Below are positions 32,408 through 41,419 of a stretch of DNA of 64,000 nucleotides, piece by piece (within the stretch, counting starts at the first letter, position 1; each line of letters begins with the position of its first letter). Location: the NCBI RefSeq assembly GCF_000019965.1, contig NC_010571.1, forward strand, positions 3,667,001 through 3,731,000. Direction: 5' to 3'. Below the pieces are notes generated by a model. It was not told the DNA's origin and searched no databases. It saw only the letters and a program-made list of their open reading frames with translations. A program made the translations under genes and the position numbers. This stretch comes from Opitutus terrae PB90-1 (GTDB taxonomy: Bacteria; Verrucomicrobiota; Verrucomicrobiia; Opitutales; Opitutaceae).

Positions 32408-35356
32408 CTAGTTCGAATCGCGGAAGCGCAGCTTCTCCTCGTCGCGTTCGAGATATGGGACGCCGCGATCCATCCATTCGGGGCGCGGGGCGCCTTTGAG
32501 GAAATGGTCGAAGAACTGGCTCATGCGCCGCGCGAAGTCCTTCTGGTCGGCGCGTCGGCGGAGTCCGTGAAACTCGTTGTTGTAGTTGAACAGGTAGGCC
32601 TCCTTGTCGTGCCGGCGCAGCGCAAGGAAGAATTCGATCCCCTGATACCAGGGCACGGCGTCGTCCTGGTCATTGTGCAGCAGGAGCAGCGGCGTGGTGA
32701 CACGATGCGCGAAGAAGACGGGGGAGTTTTCGAGGTAGAGCAGCGGAGCGTCCTGGAGCGAGCGGCCGATCCGACTTTGCGCCTGTTCGTATTGATATTG
32801 CCGCGGCCGGCCCGAACCCCAGCGGATGCCGGAGTAGGCGCTGGTCATGTTGCCGACGACTGCGCCGGCTTCGGCCGCGCGGAAGCGATTGGTCTGTGTG
32901 ACCATGTATGCAATCTGGTAACCGCCCCAGGAGTGGCCTTGGATCCCAATGGCGTTCTCATCGACGAAGCCGCGGCGGACAAGTCCATCGATCGCGGGGA
33001 GGACGCATTTCAGCGCGCTCTGACCAGGATAGCCGACGGTGTAAGCTATGTCGGGCATCAGGATCAGATACCCGTTGCTGGTGTAGAACGGCGGGTTGAC
33101 CACCGTGCCGGGCAGTGGCGGTGTGAACGTGTGCACGACCTGCGAGAGCCGCTCGTAGAGGTAAACAATGAGTGGGTATTTTTTGTTCGGGTCGAAGTTG
33201 GCCGGCTTGAACAGCGCGGCGGGAAGCTCAACGCCGTCGGCGTTGCGATAGGTGAGCAGCTCGGTGCTGCCCCAGAGGAACGGCGCGAGTTGCGCGCCGC
33301 CGTCGGTGACCTTGGCGGGCGCGGTGAATGAGGTGTTGGTCGCGAGCAGGTCCGGATAGAGATCGAACCGCGAGCCGCTGAGGATGACGCGATCGGCCTC
33401 GAGCGCGCGGCCGAGATAGCGGACGTTCTGGTCGCGCCACAGCAACTGTTCAGGGGCCACGTTGGCGGCGAACGAGGTTCGGAAAAATCCGGAGCTGCGG
33501 GTGACCTCGCTCTCGCCCCGGAGGATCAGCGGGCGCGAGGCATCGATGCCGCGTTTGTCGTCACCGGGCTCCGAAGCCTCGGTGTTCTGCACGCGCAGCT
33601 GAATCCGGTTCGCGCGACCGAAGCCGCGAGTCAGGTTGCGCGCCGGCCGGCCGTCGGGAAACACCTGCCAGACGTCGTAGCGATCGTAGATGAGCAGCGA
33701 TTCGCCGTCGCGGGTCCAACCGGCGGTCCCACAGGAACCGGCGGGCTCCGGGACGTCGACGAGTTCGTCATACAGCGCAAATGGAATATTCGCCGACAGG
33801 GGCCGGATCGTGCCAGACTGTGCGTCGATGACGTGCCACTGTTTTTCGTGGAAGAAGGCGAGCCAGCGACCGGTGTGCGACCAGCGCTCGCCGGATTTCT
33901 CGCCGAGTTCGCGGTAAACGAGCTGGCGCTGGCCTGTGGCCGCGTCGACGAGATACAGGTCGTGATATGCCCGGTCGTAGGTTTCGCGGCGGCGGTAGGC
34001 GCGGTCGTCGCGGCCGAACCCGCGGGTGGCGTCGTCGTTCAAGACGACGTTGGCGAGGGCGGGATCGGCGAGTTGGACGTAGCGGTGGCTCGCGAGGTCG
34101 AAGACGCCGAGATAGGTGCGCTTGCGCTCCTGATCCGCGCGCACTTTCTGCATCGGCTGGATGTAGTCGTCGCGCCAGTGCCAGAGATCGAGCGAGACCT
34201 TGTCCTGGTCGAGCAGCTCCGCGAGCCGCGCGTCAGGCTCTTTGGGAAAAGGCGCGGCGGGCACGTGGATCTTTGTGCCGTCGAAGGAAAACGCTGCGGC
34301 CGCATCGCCGCTGACCGCGTAGCCTTCGGGCAATCCCGCCGTGCCGACCGGCACGATCTCCGTCGCCGCGGCGGTGCCGCGCTTCCAGTGGTAGAGTGCG
34401 AAACGCGGAGCCTTTGCTTCGGGCTCGGCGCGGTCCGAGGCGAACACGGCCTGGGTCTGCTCGCGATCCCAGGTGAACTTCACGTACCGACCGGGGCCAG
34501 AGACGAGGGCGATCGGAGTAGCGGAATCGCCGGGCGTGACGGCGTAAACCCCGTTCTCCGTCTCGGTGCGCGAAGCGACGGTGAACACGAGCATGCGGCC
34601 ATCACGGGCGAACGAGTAGTCGAGCACGTTGGGGAATACGCGCTCCGCCTTCTCAGTCGGGGCATACAGTTGCCGCAGCACGAGGTCGCTCCCGTATTTC
34701 TGATCCTTCCGTTTCTTTTGCTTCTCCGGATCTGCCGGTGATTTTTTCTCGCTGCCGGTTTCCGCTGCTGCGGCGGCGGTGGTGGGCTCCGGCTTCGGCG
34801 CTTCATCCTTCGTCTCGGGTGGCGGCTCCTTCAGGTAAGCGACCCAGCCGCCACCTTTCGCTGGCACCTGAAAGCTTTTCACGGATGCGATCCGGGTGAC
34901 GGTGCCGTTCGAGAGGTCCACGATTACGAGACCGTCCTTCGGCATCTCCTCCGGCTTCTTTTTGTCGCGTTTCGCCTGCAGGGTCTCGGCCTGCGCCGGG
35001 AAGGCGGTGGCGATGAGAAAACGTGAGTCGCTGGTGATCGCGATCGTGACTTCGCGCCGCGGAGCCGGCCGTTCGGGATTTTCCTCAGAGGCGGTGAGCG
35101 GCGGCGGCGGCAAAGCCCCGACGGGCACGCGGAATTCGGTGCTCCTGATGAGCGAGCGGGCGATCACGTCACCGTCGCCTTCCAGCGGCATGAACGAGTA
35201 GGCGAGCCATTGACCGTCGCGCGCGATGACGGGTGCGCCAATGGTCCGCCAGCTGTCGTAGTCGTCGTGGTTGAGGGGACGCCGGCCATCGGCGGCCGCA
35301 ATGGCGACGGCGCTGAGACAGACCAGGAGCAAGGAACGGAGGAATGGGCGAACCAT
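32408..35356 (-). CDS. S9 family prolyl oligopeptidase-type peptidase, secreted
   Basis: 982 residues from ATG 35356 with a signal peptide (MVRPFLRSLLLVCLSAVAIAAADG). A long N-terminal beta-propeller domain includes a low-complexity acidic/lysine stretch near 210-240 (EPTTAAAAAETGSEKKSPAD). The C-terminal alpha/beta hydrolase domain has Ser809 in GHSWGG, Asp near 898 in HNDQDDAVP and His930 in NEFHGL, so the catalytic triad looks intact. Such enzymes cleave peptide bonds; in a glycan locus it may act on glycopeptides or the protein part of a substrate. It lies between the two GxGYxYP pairs. Confidence 0.9.
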   Translation of the reverse strand: MVRPFLRSLLLVCLSAVAIAAADGRRPLNHDDYDSWRTIGAPVIARDGQWLAYSFMPLEGDGDVIARSLIRSTEFRVPVGALPPPPLTASEENPERPAPRREVTIAITSDSRFLIATAFPAQAETLQAKRDKKKPEEMPKDGLVIVDLSNGTVTRIASVKSFQVPAKGGGWVAYLKEPPPETKDEAPKPEPTTAAAAAETGSEKKSPADPEKQKKRKDQKYGSDLVLRQLYAPTEKAERVFPNVLDYSFARDGRMLVFTVASRTETENGVYAVTPGDSATPIALVSGPGRYVKFTWDREQTQAVFASDRAEPEAKAPRFALYHWKRGTAAATEIVPVGTAGLPEGYAVSGDAAAAFSFDGTKIHVPAAPFPKEPDARLAELLDQDKVSLDLWHWRDDYIQPMQKVRADQERKRTYLGVFDLASHRYVQLADPALANVVLNDDATRGFGRDDRAYRRRETYDRAYHDLYLVDAATGQRQLVYRELGEKSGERWSHTGRWLAFFHEKQWHVIDAQSGTIRPLSANIPFALYDELVDVPEPAGSCGTAGWTRDGESLLIYDRYDVWQVFPDGRPARNLTRGFGRANRIQLRVQNTEASEPGDDKRGIDASRPLILRGESEVTRSSGFFRTSFAANVAPEQLLWRDQNVRYLGRALEADRVILSGSRFDLYPDLLATNTSFTAPAKVTDGGAQLAPFLWGSTELLTYRNADGVELPAALFKPANFDPNKKYPLIVYLYERLSQVVHTFTPPLPGTVVNPPFYTSNGYLILMPDIAYTVGYPGQSALKCVLPAIDGLVRRGFVDENAIGIQGHSWGGYQIAYMVTQTNRFRAAEAGAVVGNMTSAYSGIRWGSGRPRQYQYEQAQSRIGRSLQDAPLLYLENSPVFFAHRVTTPLLLLHNDQDDAVPWYQGIEFFLALRRHDKEAYLFNYNNEFHGLRRRADQKDFARRMSQFFDHFLKGAPRPEWMDRGVPYLERDEEKLRFRDSN

Positions 35357-35440
35357 GAGCGAATTTGGGGGAGAATAGCGGAGAGGGAAGGCCAGGCGGT
35401 CGCCTCTCCGACTCAGCTGACTGACTTGGGAAGCTCGGCG

Positions 35441-35502
35441 CGCGCGCGTATCGCAACACCACCCTGAACAGACACACCACAACACCGGACGATACGCGCG
35501 CG
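35441..35502 (-). other. strong stem-loop between the GxGYxYP and S9 genes
   Basis: CGCGCGCGTATCG (35441-35453) and CGATACGCGCGCG (35490-35502) are perfect 13-bp complements with a 36-base loop. On the transcript it lies 6 bases after the GxGYxYP stop and about 85 bases before the S9 start. There is no T-run, so it may slow or protect the transcript rather than terminate it. Confidence 0.6.
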
Positions 35503-35508
35503 GCCTCG

Positions 35509-37161
35509 CTAAGGATTTCGATAAATGGGATCGGTGGGTTGCTGATAGTGGGTCTCGTACGTTTTCTTGTTCGCGGCGTATTTGAGGAAGACATCGAGCG
35601 GCACGACCTCCACCGGTTCGGTCAGGCTGCCGATGATCTTCGACACTTTCTCTATCGTGTTCGCCTCACGCACGTGCATGAGGAGGAAATACGGCCGCTT
35701 TGGGTTGAGGCGCGTGAGTTCTTCGATGTCCGCGGTGGCCTCCTCGATTGAGCGATCGACCGCGAGGTAGTAGTCGTAGCTGAGAAACGGCCGGCCATCG
35801 CGTAGGTCGAACGTACGCGCGGTGCCGTAGCCGTTGATGAATCCGAGCACGTTCGGGAACTGCTCGTAGTAGCGATCGACGACCTCCTTCGGCAGATCGG
35901 TGTTGCCGACGTGGCGATTGCCTTCCGAGTAGTCCATGATCTCCAGCACGCGCAGATCGAGCCGCTCCATGAGCCCGCGGCCGACCTTCATCAGCGCCGG
36001 GAATTTGTCGGCGGGAATCGCCTTGGGGTACATGTAGCCCGGGCCGCTGAGTCCGCCGATGAAGTAGTCGTTGGGAGACTTGTCCTCGTAGAAGAACTGG
36101 AGGACGGGCGGATTTAGCCAGACCCAGTTCATGAGCACCTGCCAGGTGTACGGGATTTGACCGCGGCCGGGTTTGGTCCAGGTGCCGATGCCCATCGAGT
36201 CGGTGGAGACAGCGCACACGTAGACCTTGTCCGCGGCGACGAGCTTCTCATCGAGGCGGATGTGGTGGTTGTTGGTGAACTTGAAATCGGGCGTGAGGGG
36301 GATCTGCGAGGTGAACGAAACATTCGGCAGGTTATGCAGCCCCTCCATGATCAAGCCGTAGTTGCCGACCAACGAAGTGTGCTGGCCCTCGGTGTCCTTC
36401 GCGTAGGAATGCCAGCCGAGCACAACGCTCGCCGGCTGCTGTTGGCTGAGGATTTTACGCAGAAGGGCGATCTCCTCGACGTGTTCGGGATTGGCGGAAA
36501 GATCGGAGAAGAACGCGCGCTGCTGGATGCCGAAGTCGGCAATGCCCGGCTGCATCTGCGGGCCGGACTCACCGCCCATCACGACGTAGTAATAACGCGA
36601 GCAACGGTCGAAATAGTGATCGTAAGCCCATTGGTAAATGGCGTGGTCGGGCTGGCCGGTGAACCGGCCGCGGAGGTCCACCACGGGGCGCAAGCCGTGC
36701 TTGGCCGCGAGCGGGAGCTGATCCTCGGTGACGACGACGAGATCTTCGACACCGGCGATGGTGAAGGCCACGATGAGCGAAGAACGGACCTGTTTGTCCC
36801 AGACGACGCAGCCTTTGGCGAACTGGCCGAACTGGGCGAGCGCGGCGTCGGCGTCGTTGAGTGCGAGCCGCTCGAACTGCACGCCGTGACGCTGTTGGAG
36901 AAAGCGGATGAGCGGGTGAACGATTTCCCACTGCCAGCTTTGGGGATACTCGAGGTAGAGCCGCGCGTCGCCGCGGTTGGCGAGTCCCTGGAGCGAGATC
37001 AGCAAGGCGTGCACCGGCAGGTCGCCGTCGAGCCGCCAGTTCTCGGAGAGCGGAATGAGCGTGGCGGAGGCAGGCGCACGCGGGAGCTGCTTCGGTTCGA
37101 GCTGGGCACCTGCCGGAAGTGCAAGCCCGAGAAAAAAGAGAGAGAGCAGGAGGCGGCTCAT
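35509..37161 (-). CDS. GxGYxYP domain protein, copy B (putative glycoside hydrolase)
   Basis: 550 residues from ATG 37161, which overlaps the small secreted gene stop by ATGA; a longer frame upstream lies inside that gene. It has a signal peptide (MSRLLLSLFFLGLALPAGAQ) and the motif GLSGPGYMYP. The central region TPDFKFTNNHHIRLDE, WTKPGRGQIPYTW and FLSYDYYLAVDRS align closely with copy A (30235-31863), giving clear paralogy; the lengths differ by eight residues. It is exported to the periplasm or surface. Its enzymatic role is unproven; the pairing with a secreted small protein and TonB receptor suggests glycan processing. Confidence 0.88.
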   Translation of the reverse strand: MSRLLLSLFFLGLALPAGAQLEPKQLPRAPASATLIPLSENWRLDGDLPVHALLISLQGLANRGDARLYLEYPQSWQWEIVHPLIRFLQQRHGVQFERLALNDADAALAQFGQFAKGCVVWDKQVRSSLIVAFTIAGVEDLVVVTEDQLPLAAKHGLRPVVDLRGRFTGQPDHAIYQWAYDHYFDRCSRYYYVVMGGESGPQMQPGIADFGIQQRAFFSDLSANPEHVEEIALLRKILSQQQPASVVLGWHSYAKDTEGQHTSLVGNYGLIMEGLHNLPNVSFTSQIPLTPDFKFTNNHHIRLDEKLVAADKVYVCAVSTDSMGIGTWTKPGRGQIPYTWQVLMNWVWLNPPVLQFFYEDKSPNDYFIGGLSGPGYMYPKAIPADKFPALMKVGRGLMERLDLRVLEIMDYSEGNRHVGNTDLPKEVVDRYYEQFPNVLGFINGYGTARTFDLRDGRPFLSYDYYLAVDRSIEEATADIEELTRLNPKRPYFLLMHVREANTIEKVSKIIGSLTEPVEVVPLDVFLKYAANKKTYETHYQQPTDPIYRNP

Positions 37162-37709
37162 GGTTGAGCGGCAGGGGAGACGCGGTTGAAGACGTAGACG
37201 ATGGGCCGGTTGCGGGTGCTGCGCAGTTCGGTGACGACCAGTTGGGTGCCGCTGGCGGACACCTTGTAGTCGGCGAGGACGTTGACCTCGCGCGGCCCCT
37301 GCTGCGTGGCGAGAACCTGATCGGTGCTCACGCGGAGAATGCGGCCCTCGTCGAGCCATTGGGCGCGGATGCGCTTGGGATGTTCCGCGCTGGCGTAGGC
37401 GCCGAGGTGGCGATTGTCGGGCCACCACGGGGCGGCGACGATGCTGACCGGCTGGGAAAGATCGATGTCGGTGCGGTCTTCGAAGTCGCGCCGGGCCCAG
37501 CCCAGACGGCGTTGGAGGGAAATCTTGTCGCCCGCAATCGTGACGGTGAGGTCGAACGATTGCCAGGGGCTCAGCTCGGTGCTCCGGGCGGCGTCGTAGC
37601 GCCAGTGGCCGGCGAGCGATGACGGCGCGGCCCCCTGCAATGGGGTAAGAAACCCGAGCGCGAACACGCCCGTAAGCAGGGCGGGAGCGGTACGAAGCGA
37701 GACGAGCAT
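37158..37709 (-). CDS. small secreted protein paired with GxGYxYP, copy B
   Basis: 183 residues from ATG 37709, with a signal peptide (MLVSLRTAPALLTGVFALGFL...LQGA). The mature part WRYDAARSTELSPWQSFDLTVTIAG is an all-beta pattern matching copy A (31868-32392). The chosen start is the first Met followed by a hydrophobic stretch; 18 upstream codons are open. It overlaps copy B of the GxGYxYP gene. It is the first gene after the TonB receptor. Function unknown; a binding partner or lipocalin-like carrier is a guess. Confidence 0.75.
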   Translation of the reverse strand: MLVSLRTAPALLTGVFALGFLTPLQGAAPSSLAGHWRYDAARSTELSPWQSFDLTVTIAGDKISLQRRLGWARRDFEDRTDIDLSQPVSIVAAPWWPDNRHLGAYASAEHPKRIRAQWLDEGRILRVSTDQVLATQQGPREVNVLADYKVSASGTQLVVTELRSTRNRPIVYVFNRVSPAAQP

Positions 37710-37860
37710 GATGCGAATGACTCGGAAAAAAGCCGACCCCCGAAATGGAAGCCGGCTTGTCAACTGGAACGTTGCCTAAAGCCGAGGGCGGAGGCCCCTC
37801 CGGAGATGGTGCGGAACTGTGGAAGGAAGCCGTCGCCGAGGCGACACTACGGCACATCCG

Positions 37861-37887
37861 GCCCCGGGGCGTGGAACGCCTCGGGGC
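37861..37887 (-). terminator. strong hairpin after the TonB receptor gene (no T-run)
   Basis: GCCCCGGGGCGT, loop GGA, ACGCCTCGGGGC: a 12-bp stem with one wobble, starting 14 bp past the receptor stop. A second hairpin, GTCGCC-GA-GGCGAC (37832-37845), follows. Neither has a T-tract; they may attenuate transcription, giving more receptor than downstream enzyme transcript, or be part of a dispersed repeat. Confidence 0.4.
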
Positions 37888-37901
37888 GAGTGCGAAGCAG
37901 C

Positions 37902-40900
37902 CTAGAACTCGAGGGTCGCCGAGAGAACAAACAGGCGGCCTTCGAGGATGCGGTAGAACCGGCCGCCATCCGGATTGGCGTAGAACGGAACCAGCTCATC
38001 GTGGTCGGTGAGGTCCTTGACGTTCACCTGAACCACGAAGTTCCGCTTCTGGGGCAGCGCGTAGTCCATCCGGATAAAGACGTCGGCGAACGTCTGCGAA
38101 GGCGCGTAGAACGCCTGGGACCGGTCGAAGGACATGTTGCCCAGCGCGTTCTTGGCCACGCCGAAGCCGATACCCATCCGGTCCTCCCAGCGGACGCCGC
38201 CGCCGACGGTGAGATTGCCAAAGTACTTCGGGATGATGCTGCTGTGGCGGCCGAAATTATAGCTGGTATTGAGATTCCAACGCCACTGCCGCTCTTCCTT
38301 GGCGGGATTGCCGTCCTCGGTCACGGCTTGCAGGACCGGGTCGACGATCGTGGTCTGCGCCACCTGCGCGAGGGTCTGCCCCGTGATTTCGTTGACGACG
38401 TACTTCTTGGCGAAATCGCTGTTCACCCATTTGGGCAGAACGAATTCGTTGATGTAGCGCTGCATGACCGGATACGTGTTCGACGTAACCGTCTTCTGCT
38501 TCGCCACGTTCATCAGAATCGTCCAGTGCGGCGTTGGATTGTAGGCGATCTCGAACTCGAGGCCTTCGCTCGTGAAGTCCTGCGTGCCGTTGTCGTTGGA
38601 GTTGCGGTTGGTCGTCGCCTGGGCGTTGGCCCAATCCGGTTGGAACCCGTTCATGTCGATCACGCCCTGGGGTGGCAGGTAGGCCTGGACATCGCTGGCC
38701 TTGAAGCCCTGCGCCACGTTGGCGGGGTTGTCGAGTTCGCGGGCAAGACTGAGCAGAATGCCCTCCGAGTTGCTCACGCCGCCCTTGTCGAACGAGTTGT
38801 TGAGCACGCCGGTTTCATACCAGTTGAAGCGACCCTGCAGCTTGCCATCGAGTGCGGAGACCATGAAGCCCATTTCCTCGGTGGCTCCGGTGAGGGGAGC
38901 AATCTGCTCATTGTAGATATTCACGCGGCCACCGGAGGGGCGGAAGTTGTCCGCCTTGCTCTTGTAGGCCGAGAAGTCCCAGCCGGCGGGAAGATACTTT
39001 TGCAGGAAGTCCGGCGTGTGCACCACGATGCTCCACGACTTGGTTTCCTCCTCGGCGTCGACTTTGAGGGGACGCGGCACGCCGGCGACATAGACCGGGT
39101 CGAAGATATTCTCGACGCCGGGGACGCCGGCGTAGTTTTGCGGCGCGCCGATGGCGCCGGACGACTGCTTGTCCTTGCGCCAGGTACCGGTAAGGATCAC
39201 GGCCTTGTCCCACAGGTAGTGCTGCGCCACGACAACTTGCGAGTCGATCTCCGTGATCGATTTGCTCGACGAGAACGAGGAAGGGAAGCCGCCGTTATCG
39301 CGCAGCCCGTAAGCCGGCGAGGTGACGGTCTTGAAGGACTTGCTGACGCTGTCCCAGCCGACGAAGGAGCCGCCCTGCGCGCGGTCGCGATTCGGGCCGT
39401 ACGTGACTCCGCCGATGCCCGCGCCGGCGAGATCGTTGATCGAGTTGGCCGCGAGGAAGTTCTTGCTGTTGGCCACGGGGAGCGTGTAAACGGAGGCGAT
39501 GCGTGCGTCCGCTTGGTTGATACCGGCGCCGTTGATGACGCCGCCGCTGAACGCGCTGGCCAGCGAGCGGAGATCCAGCTGATCACGGCTGTAATGCCCC
39601 TCGCCGCCGGCGACGCTTTCCTCGATCAGGCCGGTGAGGGTCAACTTGCCGAGGAGCTTGGAGAGCCAGCCCTTCTTCAACATGTCAGTGGCGCGCAGTT
39701 CGACGAATCCGGTGGCGCGTTTCGATTCGCGGTCAGAGGCACTGAGATTACCCGTCCAGAGACCGCCCATGACGGGTTGGCCGAAGGAGGGGTTGGCCAC
39801 CAGCGCGCCCGTGCCGGTGGCGTCGGCGGTGTTGATCAGGTAGCGGTTCGGGTCGATGTAGATCGTGCGCTGCTCGCTGCCTTGGAGTGAATTGTACCCC
39901 GAGGTGTTCATCGCCTGGTTATAATAGGAGAGTTCCATGCCGAGGCGGTTCTCGAACCAAGTCCCATCGAGTGAAGCGGTGTAGACGACCCAGTCGGAAA
40001 ACTCCTGGGACGAACCACCGGAGAACAGGTTCTTGCGGTAGTCGTAGATGCTGCGATCGGTGATCTGCGTGCCGACGTAGCCGTTGCTGTAGAAAGTGGC
40101 GGTGCCGGCGGGGACCAGGGTACCGTCGGACCGGTAGCCCGAGCGACGGATGATCTGGGTCTCGGTGAAAGGCTGGAGCATCATCCACTCGCCGAGTCCG
40201 CCAGCGGAGGGAATACCACGGTTGCCCCGGACGTAGGGCGTGCCCATGAAGGTCGGATTGGGATTGGAAGGATCGCCGTAGAATGCGGCCATGCCCGCGC
40301 CGGTGCCGCTGCCAGCGAGGGTCAGGAACGTGCTGTTGGCGACGCCGGGGACGAAGGCGCCAGTGCCGCGGAAGAATGCGCCGGCTTCGGCCGGCGAGTT
40401 GAAGACCGGCTTGCCCATGTTGATCCAGGGCGTGATGCCGTCATTCGGCGGGATATAGTCCGGACGCGAGGCAGCGCGGTCCGCCGACTCAAAGCTGCCG
40501 CGCGCGGTGAGGTTGAACGGCAGTTTGACGGCGGCGGCAACAAAGTAGCGCTTGTCCTTGGAGAAGGCCTGCCGCTGCTCATAGCGCGTATCCTCGTTCA
40601 ACGCGGCCACGTGGAGGGCGACGTACTTGTTAAGAACGTGATTATACCGAAGGGAGTAGCGCTGGGTGCCGTAGCTGTCGGTTTCGGCCCGGATGCGACC
40701 CCGATTGGAGAGGAAGTCGGCCTTGATCGTCGCGCTGTTCACAATACCACCGGGGCTGCCGAGGCCGAAGAGCGCTGAATTGGCTCCGCGTTGGACCTCG
40801 ACACGATCGGTGTTGTAGGTGTCGAACGGGATATCAGTGATGAAGTAGTCCCGGGTGAGGTCGGCTGCCGCCAAGCCGCGGATACGGGTGATGCCGCCGC

Positions 40901-41306
40901 CATGACTGTCGCGCTGCTGTTCCGGAATCGGGTTGCCGGAGCTCTGGCTCGCGGTGAAGTTGCCGCCCAAGCCGCCCACTTCGGTGTTGGGCGTGAAAAT
41001 CAGCACGTCCTCAAGATTGGCCGAGCCGGTGTCCTGGAGGAGTTCCTGGTTGACGATGGAGATCGAGGATCCGACATCACGGAGTTCGGTGCGAAGACGA
41101 GTACCTGCCAGAGTGGACGTCGCCTGATAGCCAATGTCGGATTCACCCGTGACGGTGAAGGGCGAGAGGATGATCGTATCGTCGTTTTCTTCAGCAGACA
41201 GAGCAGGGCTCTGAGGAAGAGCGGCCGGAGCGCTCTGGGCAAACAGGCCCCCCGCAACGATCAAGAAGGATGATGCGGCGAGCCACGGTTTGAGGTTTGT
41301 TTTCAT
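37902..41306 (-). CDS. TonB-dependent outer-membrane receptor
   Basis: 1134 residues from ATG 41306; ten more codons are open upstream. It has a signal peptide (MKTNLKPWLAASSFLIVAGGLFAQ), then an acidic stretch and a TonB-box-like DDTIILSPFTVTG (about 52-64). The plug domain follows (GTRLRTELRDVGSSISIVNQELLQ, DRVEVQRGANSALFG) and then a beta-barrel ending in aromatic VLSATLEF. No SusD-like gene is beside it, as usual for Verrucomicrobia. It would import oligosaccharides or other large ligands using TonB energy. It leads the enzyme operon and follows a LacI gene on the same strand. Confidence 0.95.
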   Translation of the reverse strand: MKTNLKPWLAASSFLIVAGGLFAQSAPAALPQSPALSAEENDDTIILSPFTVTGESDIGYQATSTLAGTRLRTELRDVGSSISIVNQELLQDTGSANLEDVLIFTPNTEVGGLGGNFTASQSSGNPIPEQQRDSHGGGITRIRGLAAADLTRDYFITDIPFDTYNTDRVEVQRGANSALFGLGSPGGIVNSATIKADFLSNRGRIRAETDSYGTQRYSLRYNHVLNKYVALHVAALNEDTRYEQRQAFSKDKRYFVAAAVKLPFNLTARGSFESADRAASRPDYIPPNDGITPWINMGKPVFNSPAEAGAFFRGTGAFVPGVANSTFLTLAGSGTGAGMAAFYGDPSNPNPTFMGTPYVRGNRGIPSAGGLGEWMMLQPFTETQIIRRSGYRSDGTLVPAGTATFYSNGYVGTQITDRSIYDYRKNLFSGGSSQEFSDWVVYTASLDGTWFENRLGMELSYYNQAMNTSGYNSLQGSEQRTIYIDPNRYLINTADATGTGALVANPSFGQPVMGGLWTGNLSASDRESKRATGFVELRATDMLKKGWLSKLLGKLTLTGLIEESVAGGEGHYSRDQLDLRSLASAFSGGVINGAGINQADARIASVYTLPVANSKNFLAANSINDLAGAGIGGVTYGPNRDRAQGGSFVGWDSVSKSFKTVTSPAYGLRDNGGFPSSFSSSKSITEIDSQVVVAQHYLWDKAVILTGTWRKDKQSSGAIGAPQNYAGVPGVENIFDPVYVAGVPRPLKVDAEEETKSWSIVVHTPDFLQKYLPAGWDFSAYKSKADNFRPSGGRVNIYNEQIAPLTGATEEMGFMVSALDGKLQGRFNWYETGVLNNSFDKGGVSNSEGILLSLARELDNPANVAQGFKASDVQAYLPPQGVIDMNGFQPDWANAQATTNRNSNDNGTQDFTSEGLEFEIAYNPTPHWTILMNVAKQKTVTSNTYPVMQRYINEFVLPKWVNSDFAKKYVVNEITGQTLAQVAQTTIVDPVLQAVTEDGNPAKEERQWRWNLNTSYNFGRHSSIIPKYFGNLTVGGGVRWEDRMGIGFGVAKNALGNMSFDRSQAFYAPSQTFADVFIRMDYALPQKRNFVVQVNVKDLTDHDELVPFYANPDGGRFYRILEGRLFVLSATLEF

Positions 41307-41419
41307 TTCTTCGTTTGGTCCTTGGGGATTAGGCAACTAGCAAAACAGAACGGTAACACCGCGAACGCGAAAACCGGCGACGGGAGGTCGCCGGGCTACT
41401 CGCGTGTTGGAGGGCCTGG

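Noticed and set aside
37806-39890. 694-codon open frame on the + strand opposite the TonB receptor
   Set aside because: Shadow of the receptor gene; no domain is recognisable and the receptor has clear plug and barrel features.
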